Part shown: positions 52,785 through 62,525 of the stretch, piece by piece
Numbering within the stretch: the stretch's first letter is position 1
How the letters are laid out: every line of letters starts with the position of its first letter
NCBI RefSeq assembly: GCF_001429785.1
Contig: NZ_LMJF01000012.1
Span: forward strand, 45,538 to 109,537
DNA from: Lysobacter sp. Root916
GTDB lineage: Bacteria > Pseudomonadota > Gammaproteobacteria > Xanthomonadales > Xanthomonadaceae
Reading direction: 5' to 3'
Length of the DNA: 64,000 bases
The notes under the pieces: model-generated
Told to the model about the DNA's origin: nothing
The model's database searches: none
What the model saw: only the letters and a program-made list of their open reading frames with translations
Program-made: the position numbers and the translations under genes

Positions 52785-54980
52785 ATGGCCTCGCTCAAGG
52801 CCCTGGTCGGCAGGTCTCTGCGCAAGGTGTATCACGCCTTGCCCTTGTCCTGGGCCATGCGGCTGAAGTTGAAACAGCTGATCTTTCGCGGCTTCGCGCC
52901 CGTGCTGTCGGGCACGCACGCCTACCGGCGGTGGGATCAGCAGGTTTCCGATGGCTCGGTCGCGGAGCTCGCGGCCATCGCGGCCACCGACGATCCGGCA
53001 CCGCTTTCCGTGGCGGCGCCGGCTGCGCCGCTGCGCGCCAAACTGGCCTTGATTTCGCACGACGCCAATCCGCATGGCGCGCAGTACTTGGCGCTGAATC
53101 TGGTTCGCGAACTGCAGCGCATGCATCAGGACGTGGAAGTCCTGATGCAGAACGGCGGCCTCCTCGAGCCCGAGTTCGAGGCGATCGCGCCGCTGCATCG
53201 CCTGTATCAAATGGATCAGGCCGAGCTCCGCGCCTTCGCCGTGCGCCTGCGCGAGCAGGGCGTGCAGGCGGTGATCGCCAATACCACCGTACCGGGTCTC
53301 GTCATCGCGCCGTTCCGCGAAGCCGGGCTGCGCGTGGTCTCGTTGATACACGAGCTGCCGGGCATCATCGCCAAGTACGGCTTGGGTCAGGCGTTGTTGG
53401 ACCTGGTGGACGCCAGCGATCGCGTCGTGATCTCGTCCGAAGCGGTACGCAAGGGCGTCGACGGACTGGTGCCGCCCGAAGCGCTGGCCGGCAAGTTGAT
53501 CCTGCGGCCGCAGGGCTTGTTCACGCGCAGTCGCTATCGCGGTTTGGACGACCTGTCGGAGCCGCGCGCGAATCTGCGCCGCAAGCTCGGCGTCTCCGAG
53601 CAGGCGGTGGTGGTGCTGGCGGTGGGCTTCGGCGATCTGCGCAAGGGCCTGGACCTGCTCGCGCGCGCGGCCGCCATTGCCTACCGCAGCGAGCCGAACC
53701 TGCACGTCGTCTGGGTGGGAAACCACGAGGACGAAGTGAAGCAGGATGTCGATCGGATGCTGGAGGAAGCGGGCATCGCTTCTCGCTTCCACTTCGTCGG
53801 GCTCGACTTCGACACCGACGACTATTACGCCGGTGCCGACGTGTATGCGCTTCCCTCGCGCGAAGACCCGTTCCCGTCGGTGGTGCTGGAAAGCCTGTCG
53901 GTAGGTACGCCGGTGGTCGCGTTCGAGGGCACCGGCGGCGGAGCCGATCTGGTGGCCGACCGCGCCGGCCTGACGGTAAGGGCGTTCGATGTCGACGCCT
54001 ACGCGCAAGCGTTGCTGCGCATCTGCAGGGACGGCGAGCTGCGCGCGCGCTACGCACGCGCGGGCCGGGATATGGTGGACACGGAGTACTCCTTCCGCCG
54101 TTACGCCCAGGACCTGTTGGAGCTCTGCGAGGTGCCGGCGCCGCGGGTGTCGGCCATCGTGCCCAACTACAACTACGCCCATTATCTTCCGCACAGGCTG
54201 GCCACGCTGTCCGCGCAGACGCTGCCGCTGACCGAGATCCTGGTGCTGGACGACGCGTCTTCCGACGACAGCGTCGCGGTGGTGCAGGCGCACAGGGGTT
54301 CCTATCACCCGGAGCCGATGATCGTGCGCAACGAGCGCAACTCGGGTTCGGTGTTCCGCCAGTGGCTGGCGGGTGCGCGGCGCGCGACCGGCGAGTTCGT
54401 CTGGATCGCGGAGGCCGACGACGAGGCCCGGCCGGAAATGGTCGAGTCTTTGGTGGGCGCGCTGCGTGCCGATACCAGCCTGGTCATGGCCTATTGCCAG
54501 TCAGAGGCGATCGATGCCGACGGCGTCGTGATCGCGGCCGACTACACCGGCTACACCGACGACCTGTCCCGGGATCGTTGGCGCTCGGCCTACACCGCCA
54601 CCGGCGCCGAGGAGGCGATCGCCGGGCTGGCGATCAAGAACACCGTGCCGAACGTCAGCGCCGCCGTGTTCCGGCGCGAGGCGTTGCTGCGGGTGCTGAG
54701 CGAGCACGAGGACGAGATCGTGTCCTATCGCGTTGCCGGCGACTGGATCGTCTATCTGCGCCTGCTAGCGTTGGGGCGTATCCATTTCGAGCCGCGCGCC
54801 CTGAATCGCCATCGCCGCCACACCTCCAGCGTAACCGCGGCGTTAGACCTGCAGCGGCATTACGACGAAGTGGTCGCGGCGCAGGCGTTGGCCGCGCGGT
54901 TGTATCCGCTGAAGGAAGAAACGTCAGTCGCCGCATCGAACTACGCCGCGCATCTGCGCGAGCACTTCGGTTTGGCGTGA
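52785..54980 (+). CDS. bifunctional glycosyltransferase (GT4 + GT2)
   Basis: A 731-residue protein with two transferase domains. Residues about 85-450 are GT4-like (ALISHDANPHGAQYLALNLV, then VVLAVGFGDLRKGLDLLARA and SREDPFPSVVLESL). Residues about 455-690 are GT2-like (VSAIVPNYNYAHYLPHRLATLSAQ, VLDDASSDDS). The N-terminal 80 residues carry a membrane-adjacent segment. It adds two sugars, possibly in successive steps, to the surface polysaccharide. Starts 1 base after the preceding gene. Confidence 0.88.
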   Translation: MASLKALVGRSLRKVYHALPLSWAMRLKLKQLIFRGFAPVLSGTHAYRRWDQQVSDGSVAELAAIAATDDPAPLSVAAPAAPLRAKLALISHDANPHGAQYLALNLVRELQRMHQDVEVLMQNGGLLEPEFEAIAPLHRLYQMDQAELRAFAVRLREQGVQAVIANTTVPGLVIAPFREAGLRVVSLIHELPGIIAKYGLGQALLDLVDASDRVVISSEAVRKGVDGLVPPEALAGKLILRPQGLFTRSRYRGLDDLSEPRANLRRKLGVSEQAVVVLAVGFGDLRKGLDLLARAAAIAYRSEPNLHVVWVGNHEDEVKQDVDRMLEEAGIASRFHFVGLDFDTDDYYAGADVYALPSREDPFPSVVLESLSVGTPVVAFEGTGGGADLVADRAGLTVRAFDVDAYAQALLRICRDGELRARYARAGRDMVDTEYSFRRYAQDLLELCEVPAPRVSAIVPNYNYAHYLPHRLATLSAQTLPLTEILVLDDASSDDSVAVVQAHRGSYHPEPMIVRNERNSGSVFRQWLAGARRATGEFVWIAEADDEARPEMVESLVGALRADTSLVMAYCQSEAIDADGVVIAADYTGYTDDLSRDRWRSAYTATGAEEAIAGLAIKNTVPNVSAAVFRREALLRVLSEHEDEIVSYRVAGDWIVYLRLLALGRIHFEPRALNRHRRHTSSVTAALDLQRHYDEVVAAQALAARLYPLKEETSVAASNYAAHLREHFGLA

Positions 54981-54990
54981 GAGGAGCGAC

Positions 54991-55896
54991 ATGCGGACTT
55001 TATTGATTGGCGGCAACGGCTTCATCGGCTCGCACCTGGTCGAGGGCTTACGCGCCGCGGGCCACGCGGTTTCGGTGCTCGATCCCCGGCCTGCGCGCGA
55101 CGACGTGGATTGGAGCGGCGTGAACTATCGCTGCGCCTCCCATGCCGACGAAACCGTGTTGGGCGAGATGCTGGCGGATTGCGACGTGGTCCTGCACCTG
55201 GCCAGCACCACGGTGCCGTTCACTTCCAACGCCAATCCGGTCTACGACGTATCGACCAATCTGGTCGATACCTTGCGCCTGCTGGGCGCGATGCGCAGCC
55301 GCGGTCTGCGCCGCATCGTGTTCTTCTCCTCCGGCGGTACCGTCTACGGCAATCCCGATAGCCTGCCCGTGGAAGAGACGCATCCGCTGCGGCCGGTCTC
55401 CTCCTACGGCGTGGTGAAGACGGCGATCGAGCAGTACTTGCTGATGTACCACCGCCTGGGCGAGCTGGACCCGTTGATCCTGCGGCCGTCCAACCCCTAT
55501 GGGCCGCGTCAGGCCGCATCGGGACGCCAGGGGTTCATCGCCAAGGTCCTGTCCTGCCTGCACGACGACGCCCCGCTGCAGATCTGGGGCGACGGAAGCG
55601 CGGTCCGCGATTACCTCTATATCGACGATCTGGTGTCCCTGGTCTCGCAGGCGGTGAACGGGGCGGAGTGCGGCGTGTACAACGTCGGCAGCGGAATCGG
55701 CCATAGCCTCAACGATGTGCGCTCGGCGGCGGAGCGGGTCGCGGGCAAGACCATGAACGTGGAGTACTTGCCCGCGCAAGGTTTCGATGTGCGCGGCATC
55801 GTGCTGGATATCGCCGCGGCCGGCGCACGTTTCGGTTGGCGCCCGCGGATCGATCTGGAGGAAGGCTTGGCGCGCACCTGGCGTCAGGGCGGTTGA
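54991..55896 (+). CDS. NAD-dependent sugar epimerase/dehydratase
   Basis: A 301-residue extended SDR. The NAD motif is GGNGFIG (residues 7-13), the catalytic Ser114 and the Tyr139-Lys143 pair are in FFSSGGT and SSYGVVK, and RPSNPYGPRQ follows. The substrate is a nucleotide sugar (UDP-glucose 4-epimerase-like group). It starts 10 bases after the glycosyltransferase gene, so it is probably part of the same operon. Confidence 0.9.
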   Translation: MRTLLIGGNGFIGSHLVEGLRAAGHAVSVLDPRPARDDVDWSGVNYRCASHADETVLGEMLADCDVVLHLASTTVPFTSNANPVYDVSTNLVDTLRLLGAMRSRGLRRIVFFSSGGTVYGNPDSLPVEETHPLRPVSSYGVVKTAIEQYLLMYHRLGELDPLILRPSNPYGPRQAASGRQGFIAKVLSCLHDDAPLQIWGDGSAVRDYLYIDDLVSLVSQAVNGAECGVYNVGSGIGHSLNDVRSAAERVAGKTMNVEYLPAQGFDVRGIVLDIAAAGARFGWRPRIDLEEGLARTWRQGG

Positions 55897-56256
55897 GCCG
55901 AGCTTGGAACTCGACCTTCCTGAACCGATTCCCGCGCTGCGGGGAGGGCGCGAGCCGATGCGTACTAAAGACCCACTTGAGACGTATTAAAGACTTGTTA
56001 ATAGCTATAAAATCTGTAGTGGACTTCAAGGAATACAGGGCATGAAGCAGCATTCGAACAACGCCTGCGATTGGACGCCGGGCGCTCGGGTATCGGCACC
56101 CACGCAAAAGGTGGCTTTCGTGTGCCGGGTGGTTTCTCGGCGCTGCGGCCGCTACGGCGCGGTCTAACGATTAGCGATGGGGTCGGTGCGCAAGGAGCTC
56201 AACGCCTGCGGCGCCGAATTTATGGACTATCCCGCTCTGGATCCGATGTTGTCGAT
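55897..56256 (+). other. gene-free stretch with an AT-rich patch
   Basis: 360 bases with no supported gene. The part 55980-56040 is unusually AT-rich for this genome and contains TATAAAAT (56006-56013), a good -10 candidate, but no fitting -35 box is seen. A long in-frame extension of the next gene covers 56071-56256, but the family starts at MKDTAQLTFFTICSKNF. Possibly a promoter for the next operon or a recombination junction. Confidence 0.5.
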
Positions 56257-59200
56257 ATGAAAGATACTGCCCAACTTACCTTTTTCACGATCTGCTCGAA
56301 GAACTTCCTCGCCTACGCGCGTACGTTGTTCGACTCCGTGCGCGAACACCACCCGGACGCGACCTTCTATGTCGCCCTGTGCGATCGCGTCGACGGAATG
56401 ATCGATCGCGCGAACGAGCCGTTCGAGATCATCGAGCTGGATCAATTGGATATTCCGGATCTGGCCGGAATGATCGCCCGCTACAACATCACCGAGCTCA
56501 ATACGTCGATCAAGCCGTATGTGTTCGATTATCTGTTCAGCAAGCGCGACGAGCAGCGCGTGGCGTATCTCGACCCCGACATTATCGTGGTCGGCCCGCT
56601 GAAGGAGTTGCAGGACGCCATGGATGCGGGCGCGGACGCCGTGCTGACGCCGCACGTGCTGAATCCCGCCGAGAACGTCGATATCGACGACATCAAGATG
56701 CTGCAGCTGGGCATCTACAATCTGGGCTTCGTCGCCTTCAACCGCACCCCGCGCGTGCTGGATATCGTGCGCTGGTGGGCGCGGCGGCTCGAGAGCCAGT
56801 GCGTCATCGATATTCCGAACGGACTGTTCGTGGATCAGAAGTGGGCGGATCTGCTGCCCTCCTTCATCGCCAAGACGCATATCCTGCATCACCCCGGCTA
56901 CAACGTGGCTTACTGGAATCTGTGGCAGCGCAAGATCGAAAGATCGGGCGACGGCTGGCTGTCCAACGGCTTGCCCCTGCGTTTCGTGCATTTCAGCGGC
57001 AACAATCTCAACGACGAGAACGTGTTTTCGCGGCATAGCCCGCGCTTGACCGCGGCGAACGTCGGCGAAGCCAACGAGTTGCTCAAGGAATATCGCGCAC
57101 GCGTGTTCGCCAACGGCCACGCGAGTTACTCCAAGCTCCCGTACGCGTTCAGCTGGAATGGCGCCTCTGGCGTGAACGAGCACACCCCGGAGCCGGCGCG
57201 CGCGCCGGAATCCGAGGCCACGATGCAGCCGTCGGGCGAGCATGTCGTGGTTGCGCAGGCCGCCGCCGGCGGCGGCGCGCTGAGCAAGCTGTCCAACGCG
57301 ATCACGACCCTGCGCCGGGTGCGCGATCACTCCGGCGGCTGGTCGGCGGTGATGAGCAAGGCCGTCGCGGTGTATCGTCGCGGCGGCTTGCGCCTGGTTC
57401 GCGACACCGTCCGCCAGCTCAACCTCATCTATCCCCTGTTGCACGGTCGTGGTCTGAGCCGTCCGGTCGAAGTGCTGCCCTATCTCGCGCCGGAAACCGA
57501 GGCGATCGTCGAGGCCGCCAACAACAGTCGCGGCAAGCTGCTCTTCATCGACATGTACACGCCGAGGCCGGATTGCGACGCCGGCTCGATCACCGCGTTC
57601 TACCTGATGAAGATCCTGGTCGACATCGGCTACGACGTGACCTTCATTCCCAGCGATCTGGTCAAGCTGGGTCACTACACGCAGCAGCTGCAGAACGTCG
57701 GCGTGACCTGTCTGGGCCGCGACGACGTGCCGTCCATCGAGGCGCACCTGATCGCGGACGGCCACCTGTACGACTACGCGCTGCTTTGCCGCGCGCCCGT
57801 CGTGGAGCCCTATCTCGACATCATCCGGCAGCACGCCAGCCGGGCCAAGATCATCCTCAACACCTCCGATCTGCATTACCTGCGCGATATCCGCCAGGCC
57901 GAGATCGAGGGCTCGGAGGAGAAGATGCAGGCCGCGCTGCGTTGGAAGGAGCGCGAATTGGAGGTCATTCGGCGCTGCGATCACAGCATCGTGATGAGCG
58001 ATCACGAACTGGCGATCCTGTCGAAGGAGCTGCCGAACTCGAACATTCATCACGTGCCGCTGATGTTCGTCGATATCCCGGGGCGCACCGGCGACTACGC
58101 CTCGCGCAAGGACATTCTGTTCATTGGCGGCTTCCCGCACCTTCCCAACGTCGACGCCGTCACCTACTTCTGCGAGCAGGTGTGGCCGATGGTCCGCGCC
58201 CGACTTCCGGATGCGAAGGTGCATCTGCTGGGCAACTCGCCCTCGGAAGAAGTGTTCGCCCTGGGCGAGATTCCGGGCGTCAACGTGGTCGGCTACGTCG
58301 AAGATCTCAAGCCGTGGTTCAACGGCATCCGCATGAGCATCGCGCCGCTACGCTACGGCGCCGGCATCAAGGGCAAGCTCGGCACCAGTCTGAGCTTCGG
58401 CGTGCCTTCGGTCGCCACGTCGGTGGCGGTGGAGGGCATGCGCGTGGTCGACGAGCAGCATGTGCTGGTCGCCGACGAGCCGGAGGCGTTCGCCGACCAA
58501 GTGGTGCGTCTGTACAACGACGAGGCGCTGTGGAACCGACTGAGTCAGGCTGGGCTGGATTTCGTGGCCGATACCTATTCGCTCGACGCGGGCCTGAAGC
58601 GCATCGATGAGTTCATGAGCATGGTCGCGGGCGATCCGCCGGCGTTCCCGGCCGTGGCCGTGTCCACGCCCGCCGAGTACGCCCGTTATCACGCCGAGGC
58701 GATCGGGGAATATCCCAAGCGCGTTGCCGCGGAAGAAGCTCTGATTCCCGAGCGCGTCGATTCGTTCCTGGTCAACGGTCATTGCGCTGTCTGCGATCGT
58801 CCTTCCGCGTTCGACGTCAGCTTTCTGTACTCCTGCGGCACGCGGTCCGACGGCGGGCCGATGCCGAATTGGCGCGAGCATCTGGTTTGCGCGAAGTGCG
58901 GCTTCACGAACCGGATCCGCGCGGCGATCCACGCGTTCCGCTCGGAGCTGAAGCCCGAGCCGGAAGCGCGGGTCTATATCACCGAGCAGACCACGCCGCT
59001 GTACCGCTGGCTGCGCGAGCAGTTCCCGAACGCCAAGGGCAGCGAATACTTCGCCGACAAGGTGCCGCCGGGCGAGGAGCTGGGCGGGCTGCGCAACGAA
59101 GACATCATGGCCTTGACCTGGCCGGACGCGAGTTTCGATTTCGTGCTTTCGTTCGACGTGATGGAGCACGTGCCCGATCCCGCCAAGGCCTTCGCCGAGT

Positions 59201-59529
59201 GCGCCCGCATTCTGCGCCCGGGCGGCTCGATGCTGTGGGCCGCGCCTTTCGCGCTGGACGGCAATCACAAGATGCTGGACCGGAACGTGATCCGGGCGCG
59301 TATCGATGGCGACGGCGAGCTCGTGCACCTGATGGAGCCCGAGTATCACTGCAATCCCGTCGATCCCGACGGTGGGGCTTTGTGCTTCCAGTACTTCGGT
59401 CTGCAGGTGCTTGAGCAGATGCGAGCGGCGGGGTTCGCCGACGCGCGGTTGTTGTTCTACTGGTCGCCCAAGTTCGCATACCTCGGACAGGAACAGATTC
59501 TTTGCATCGCCACCAAGGCGGCGCGCTGA
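56257..59529 (+). CDS. trifunctional glycosyltransferase/methyltransferase fusion
   Basis: A 1090-residue protein with three units. Residues 1-300: GT8-like nucleotide-sugar transferase with DxD at Asp106-Asp108 (YLDPDIIVVG). Residues about 427-790: GT4-like transferase (RPDCDAGS, GGFPHLPNVDAV, LRYGAGIKGKLGTSLSFG). Residues about 840-1090: a four-Cys zinc ribbon (Cys843, Cys846, Cys878, Cys881) followed by a class I methyltransferase (LSFDVMEHVPDP, RILRPGGSMLW). It would add two sugars and a methyl group, perhaps as a chain-ending unit. Confidence 0.85.
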   Translation: MKDTAQLTFFTICSKNFLAYARTLFDSVREHHPDATFYVALCDRVDGMIDRANEPFEIIELDQLDIPDLAGMIARYNITELNTSIKPYVFDYLFSKRDEQRVAYLDPDIIVVGPLKELQDAMDAGADAVLTPHVLNPAENVDIDDIKMLQLGIYNLGFVAFNRTPRVLDIVRWWARRLESQCVIDIPNGLFVDQKWADLLPSFIAKTHILHHPGYNVAYWNLWQRKIERSGDGWLSNGLPLRFVHFSGNNLNDENVFSRHSPRLTAANVGEANELLKEYRARVFANGHASYSKLPYAFSWNGASGVNEHTPEPARAPESEATMQPSGEHVVVAQAAAGGGALSKLSNAITTLRRVRDHSGGWSAVMSKAVAVYRRGGLRLVRDTVRQLNLIYPLLHGRGLSRPVEVLPYLAPETEAIVEAANNSRGKLLFIDMYTPRPDCDAGSITAFYLMKILVDIGYDVTFIPSDLVKLGHYTQQLQNVGVTCLGRDDVPSIEAHLIADGHLYDYALLCRAPVVEPYLDIIRQHASRAKIILNTSDLHYLRDIRQAEIEGSEEKMQAALRWKERELEVIRRCDHSIVMSDHELAILSKELPNSNIHHVPLMFVDIPGRTGDYASRKDILFIGGFPHLPNVDAVTYFCEQVWPMVRARLPDAKVHLLGNSPSEEVFALGEIPGVNVVGYVEDLKPWFNGIRMSIAPLRYGAGIKGKLGTSLSFGVPSVATSVAVEGMRVVDEQHVLVADEPEAFADQVVRLYNDEALWNRLSQAGLDFVADTYSLDAGLKRIDEFMSMVAGDPPAFPAVAVSTPAEYARYHAEAIGEYPKRVAAEEALIPERVDSFLVNGHCAVCDRPSAFDVSFLYSCGTRSDGGPMPNWREHLVCAKCGFTNRIRAAIHAFRSELKPEPEARVYITEQTTPLYRWLREQFPNAKGSEYFADKVPPGEELGGLRNEDIMALTWPDASFDFVLSFDVMEHVPDPAKAFAECARILRPGGSMLWAAPFALDGNHKMLDRNVIRARIDGDGELVHLMEPEYHCNPVDPDGGALCFQYFGLQVLEQMRAAGFADARLLFYWSPKFAYLGQEQILCIATKAAR

Positions 59530-59623
59530 TCCGACCGGGCCCATTCGCACGGGCTTCAAGCTTGATGGTCTATAAGGCTAGGCGGCGCTCGGCGCCCCGC
59601 GCACTCGAAGAAGGAATGTTCCA

Positions 59624-60703
59624 ATGAAGAAAGGGATCCTGGTGGTGTTGCTGACGATCGCCGCGCTTGCGGGGATTTGGTGGCTTACCGAACCGAAGTC
59701 CGGCAAGGACGCGGCGCCCCCGGCGGCCAGCGTCGAACCCGCGGCTGGCGCGCCGGCGTCCACGGCGACGCCGACGACGACCGATGCGGCGCAAGCCAGC
59801 GTCGGTCCGGTGACCTTGCTGTGGCGCAACGGCGCGACGGGCGAGAACCGGCGCTGGCGTTTCGACGGCAAGACCGCCATGGCGCCCCTGGAAACCTGGG
59901 CGGTCGCGCCGGAGTGGAGCGCGCTGGGCTACATGTCGCGCGCCTGGGGCGGCAACGATCTGGCCGCATGGCGCATGAAGGCGACGGGCGAGGTCCGGCT
60001 GTGGAAGCTTTCCGCCGCTAGCCCCGAGCCGGCCGCGGAGATCCTTCCCGCCGCGGACGCGAGCTGGCAGGTGGTGGCGTTCACCGACGTGAATCAAGAC
60101 GGCTTCGACGATGTGGTGTGGCTGGGTCGCGACGGCGGCGTCGCGGTCTGGACGCTGCGCGACGGCAAGGTCCAGGAACAGGCGCTGATCGGCAACGTCG
60201 GCACCGGCTGGTCGGCCGCGCAAGTCGGCGATTTCGACGGCGACGGTCGCGGCGACCTGTTCTGGATCAAGGACGACGGTTCGTCCGCGAGCCTGTGGCT
60301 GCTGGATGGCGCCAAGCTCAAGAGCGCCCGGGCCATCACCTACACGGGCGGCGACTGGAGCCTGGTGGCCGCCGGCAAGTTCGACGGGCAGGCCGGCGAC
60401 GATCTGTTGTGGCGCGCCTCGGACGGTCGTCTGCAAGGCTGGAGCTCGGCCGATCCGGGTAAGCAGATCGCGTTCACCCGTCAGGCCACCGGCGACTGGC
60501 GTTTCGTCGCCGCGCTGGACGTCGACGGCAACGGCTACGCCGACCTGCTGTGGCACAACCCGAAGACCGGCCAGGTCGGCGCATGGCTGCTTGCCGCGAA
60601 CGGAGCGATCACGGATCGTGAGCTACCGTCCATCGGCGGCGAATGGGCGCCGGTGCCGACGGGGCTGGTGGCCAAGGCCGACGCGGCGCGCTCGCCGAAG
60701 TGA
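59624..60703 (+). CDS. membrane-anchored FG-GAP/VCBS-type repeat protein
   Basis: A 359-residue protein with an N-terminal membrane anchor (residues 4-21) and an Ala/Pro/Thr linker, then a beta-propeller-like region with calcium-binding loops DVNQDGFDD (155-163), DFDGDGRGD (203-211) and a third near residue 302 (DVDGNGYAD). Such proteins are extracytoplasmic and bind ligands or sugars. Its place inside the polysaccharide cluster suggests a role in surface assembly; not established. Confidence 0.78.
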   Translation: MKKGILVVLLTIAALAGIWWLTEPKSGKDAAPPAASVEPAAGAPASTATPTTTDAAQASVGPVTLLWRNGATGENRRWRFDGKTAMAPLETWAVAPEWSALGYMSRAWGGNDLAAWRMKATGEVRLWKLSAASPEPAAEILPAADASWQVVAFTDVNQDGFDDVVWLGRDGGVAVWTLRDGKVQEQALIGNVGTGWSAAQVGDFDGDGRGDLFWIKDDGSSASLWLLDGAKLKSARAITYTGGDWSLVAAGKFDGQAGDDLLWRASDGRLQGWSSADPGKQIAFTRQATGDWRFVAALDVDGNGYADLLWHNPKTGQVGAWLLAANGAITDRELPSIGGEWAPVPTGLVAKADAARSPK

Positions 60704-60750
60704 AGGTTCGGGCCTGGCCCGGCAACGTATCGCGTGACTAGGATCGCACC

Positions 60751-61488
60751 ATGAAAGAATGCAGCAAATCGATCGCCCGCCGACTGTCGGATCCGAACTT
60801 CAGCAATCGGTATTTCGTCGGCGAAGGCATCGATATCGGCGGCAAGCCCGATCCGCTGGCGCTCTACGTCGGCATGTTCTCGCGCATGACCGGCGTGAAG
60901 ACCTGGGATTGGGAGGACGGCGACGCCCAGCATCTGCAGAGCGCGGGCGACGGCAGCTACGATTTCGTGCACAGCAGCCATTGTCTGGAGCACCTGACCG
61001 ATCCGCGCGAAGGGCTCAAGAACTGGTTCCGCGTGCTGAAGCCGGGCGGCTACCTGGTGCTTACCGTGCCCGACGAGGACCTGTACGAGCAGGGCGTCTT
61101 CCCGAGTACGTTCAATCGCGACCATAAGTGGACCTTCACCGCGTACAAGCCGCAGTCCTGGTCCGATCGCTCGATCAACCTGGTCGACCTCGCCCGCGAC
61201 CTGGGCGCGGAGGCCGAGATCGTCCGCATCGAGCAGCTGTCCTCGACCTATCGCTTCGATCTTCCGCGCTTCGACCAAACCCTCACTCCGGTCGGCGAAT
61301 GCGGTATCGAGTTGGTGCTGCGCAAGCGCCCTGCGGCGGAAGTGGAGGCGCGCGGCCGTTGGCAGCGCCCGGCCACCCTGGACGATCGCGAACTGCGCAT
61401 CCATTTCAATCAGTATCGACAGGACATGCAGTCGATGAAGAACTCGAACCAGGGCGCCGCGCCCTTCCAGAACGACGAGCCGTTGTGA
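60751..61488 (+). CDS. SAM-dependent methyltransferase
   Basis: A 245-residue class I methyltransferase. The motifs are GIDIGGKPDPLALYVG near residue 26, YDFVHSSHCLEHLTDPREGLKNW and RVLKPGGYLVLTVPDEDLYEQG. It is coupled to the heptose kinase gene by a 4-base overlap. It probably methylates a heptose or another sugar of the polysaccharide, but the substrate is inference. Confidence 0.88.
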   Translation: MKECSKSIARRLSDPNFSNRYFVGEGIDIGGKPDPLALYVGMFSRMTGVKTWDWEDGDAQHLQSAGDGSYDFVHSSHCLEHLTDPREGLKNWFRVLKPGGYLVLTVPDEDLYEQGVFPSTFNRDHKWTFTAYKPQSWSDRSINLVDLARDLGAEAEIVRIEQLSSTYRFDLPRFDQTLTPVGECGIELVLRKRPAAEVEARGRWQRPATLDDRELRIHFNQYRQDMQSMKNSNQGAAPFQNDEPL

Positions 61489-62525
61489 ACCGCAACGCTA
61501 TCATCCGAGCCCGCGCGCCCCTGCGCCTCGGCTTGGCCGGTGGCGGCACGGACGTTTCTCCGTACTGCGATACGTACGGCGGTTATGTGCTCAATGCGAC
61601 GATCGACCGTTATGCGTATGCGGTGATCAAGCCGATGGAAGGCCCGAACGTCCGCTTCGTGGCCAGCGATCAGCAGCAATCGGCCGATCTGCCGCTGCAG
61701 CCGTCATACGAGCTGCGCGACGGCCTGCAACTGCACAAGGCGGTCTACAACGAGATCGTCGCCCGCTACAACAACGGCGAGCCGCTGGCCGTCGAGCTGA
61801 CCACGTTCTGCGATTCGCCGATCGGTTCCGGCCTGGGCTCTTCGTCGACGCTGGTCGTGGTGATGATCCGTGCGTTTGCCGAGCTGCTGGGCCTGCCGCT
61901 GGACGACTACGCGATCGCTCACATGGCCTACAAGATCGAGCGCGTCGATTGCGGCCTCAAGGGCGGCAAGCAGGATCAGTATTCGGCCACCTTCGGCGGC
62001 TTCAACTTCATGGAGTTCTACGAGAACGATCGCGTGATCGTGAACCCATTGCGGATCAAGAACTGGGTGCTGTGCGAGTTGGAAGCCTCGCTGCTGCTGT
62101 ACTACTCGGGGGTGTCGCGCGAGTCGGCGAAGATCATCGCCGATCAGAGCGACAACGTGCGCGACAAGGATTCCGGCACGATCGAGGCCATGCATCGGCT
62201 GAAGGAAGAGGCGCAGAGCATGAAGGTCGCCCTGCTCAAGGGCAGCTTCGGCGAGATGGTCAGTTCGATGCGTCTGGGCTGGGAAAGCAAGAAGAGCACC
62301 GCCAGTTCGGTGTCGACGCCGAAGATCGAGGCGATCTACGAGGCGGCTGTCGGCGCGGGCGCGCTGGCGGGCAAGGTGTCCGGCGCCGGCGGCGGCGGCT
62401 TCATGATGTTTTTCGTCAAGCCGGATCGACGCATGGAAGTGATCCGAGCGCTGAAGGCCTTCGACGGCCAAGTCAGCAACTGCCACTTCACCAAGAATGG
62501 CACGCAAGCCTGGAGAATCGAGTGA
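61485..62525 (+). CDS. hddA: D-glycero-alpha-D-manno-heptose-7-phosphate kinase
   Basis: A 346-residue GHMP-family kinase starting with GTG. The ATP loop is PIGSGLGSSSTLVV, with RAPLRLGLAGGGTDVSPYC at the N terminus and SGAGGGGFMMFF near the C terminus. It phosphorylates heptose 7-phosphate at C1 (alpha anomer) on the way to GDP-heptose. Overlaps the upstream methyltransferase and downstream isomerase genes by 4 bases each. Confidence 0.93.
   Translation: MNRNAIIRARAPLRLGLAGGGTDVSPYCDTYGGYVLNATIDRYAYAVIKPMEGPNVRFVASDQQQSADLPLQPSYELRDGLQLHKAVYNEIVARYNNGEPLAVELTTFCDSPIGSGLGSSSTLVVVMIRAFAELLGLPLDDYAIAHMAYKIERVDCGLKGGKQDQYSATFGGFNFMEFYENDRVIVNPLRIKNWVLCELEASLLLYYSGVSRESAKIIADQSDNVRDKDSGTIEAMHRLKEEAQSMKVALLKGSFGEMVSSMRLGWESKKSTASSVSTPKIEAIYEAAVGAGALAGKVSGAGGGGFMMFFVKPDRRMEVIRALKAFDGQVSNCHFTKNGTQAWRIE

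Noticed and set aside
56071-56256. N-terminal extension of the trifunctional glycan enzyme
   Set aside because: The added 62 residues are basic and low-complexity, while the transferase fold begins at MKDTAQLTFF.
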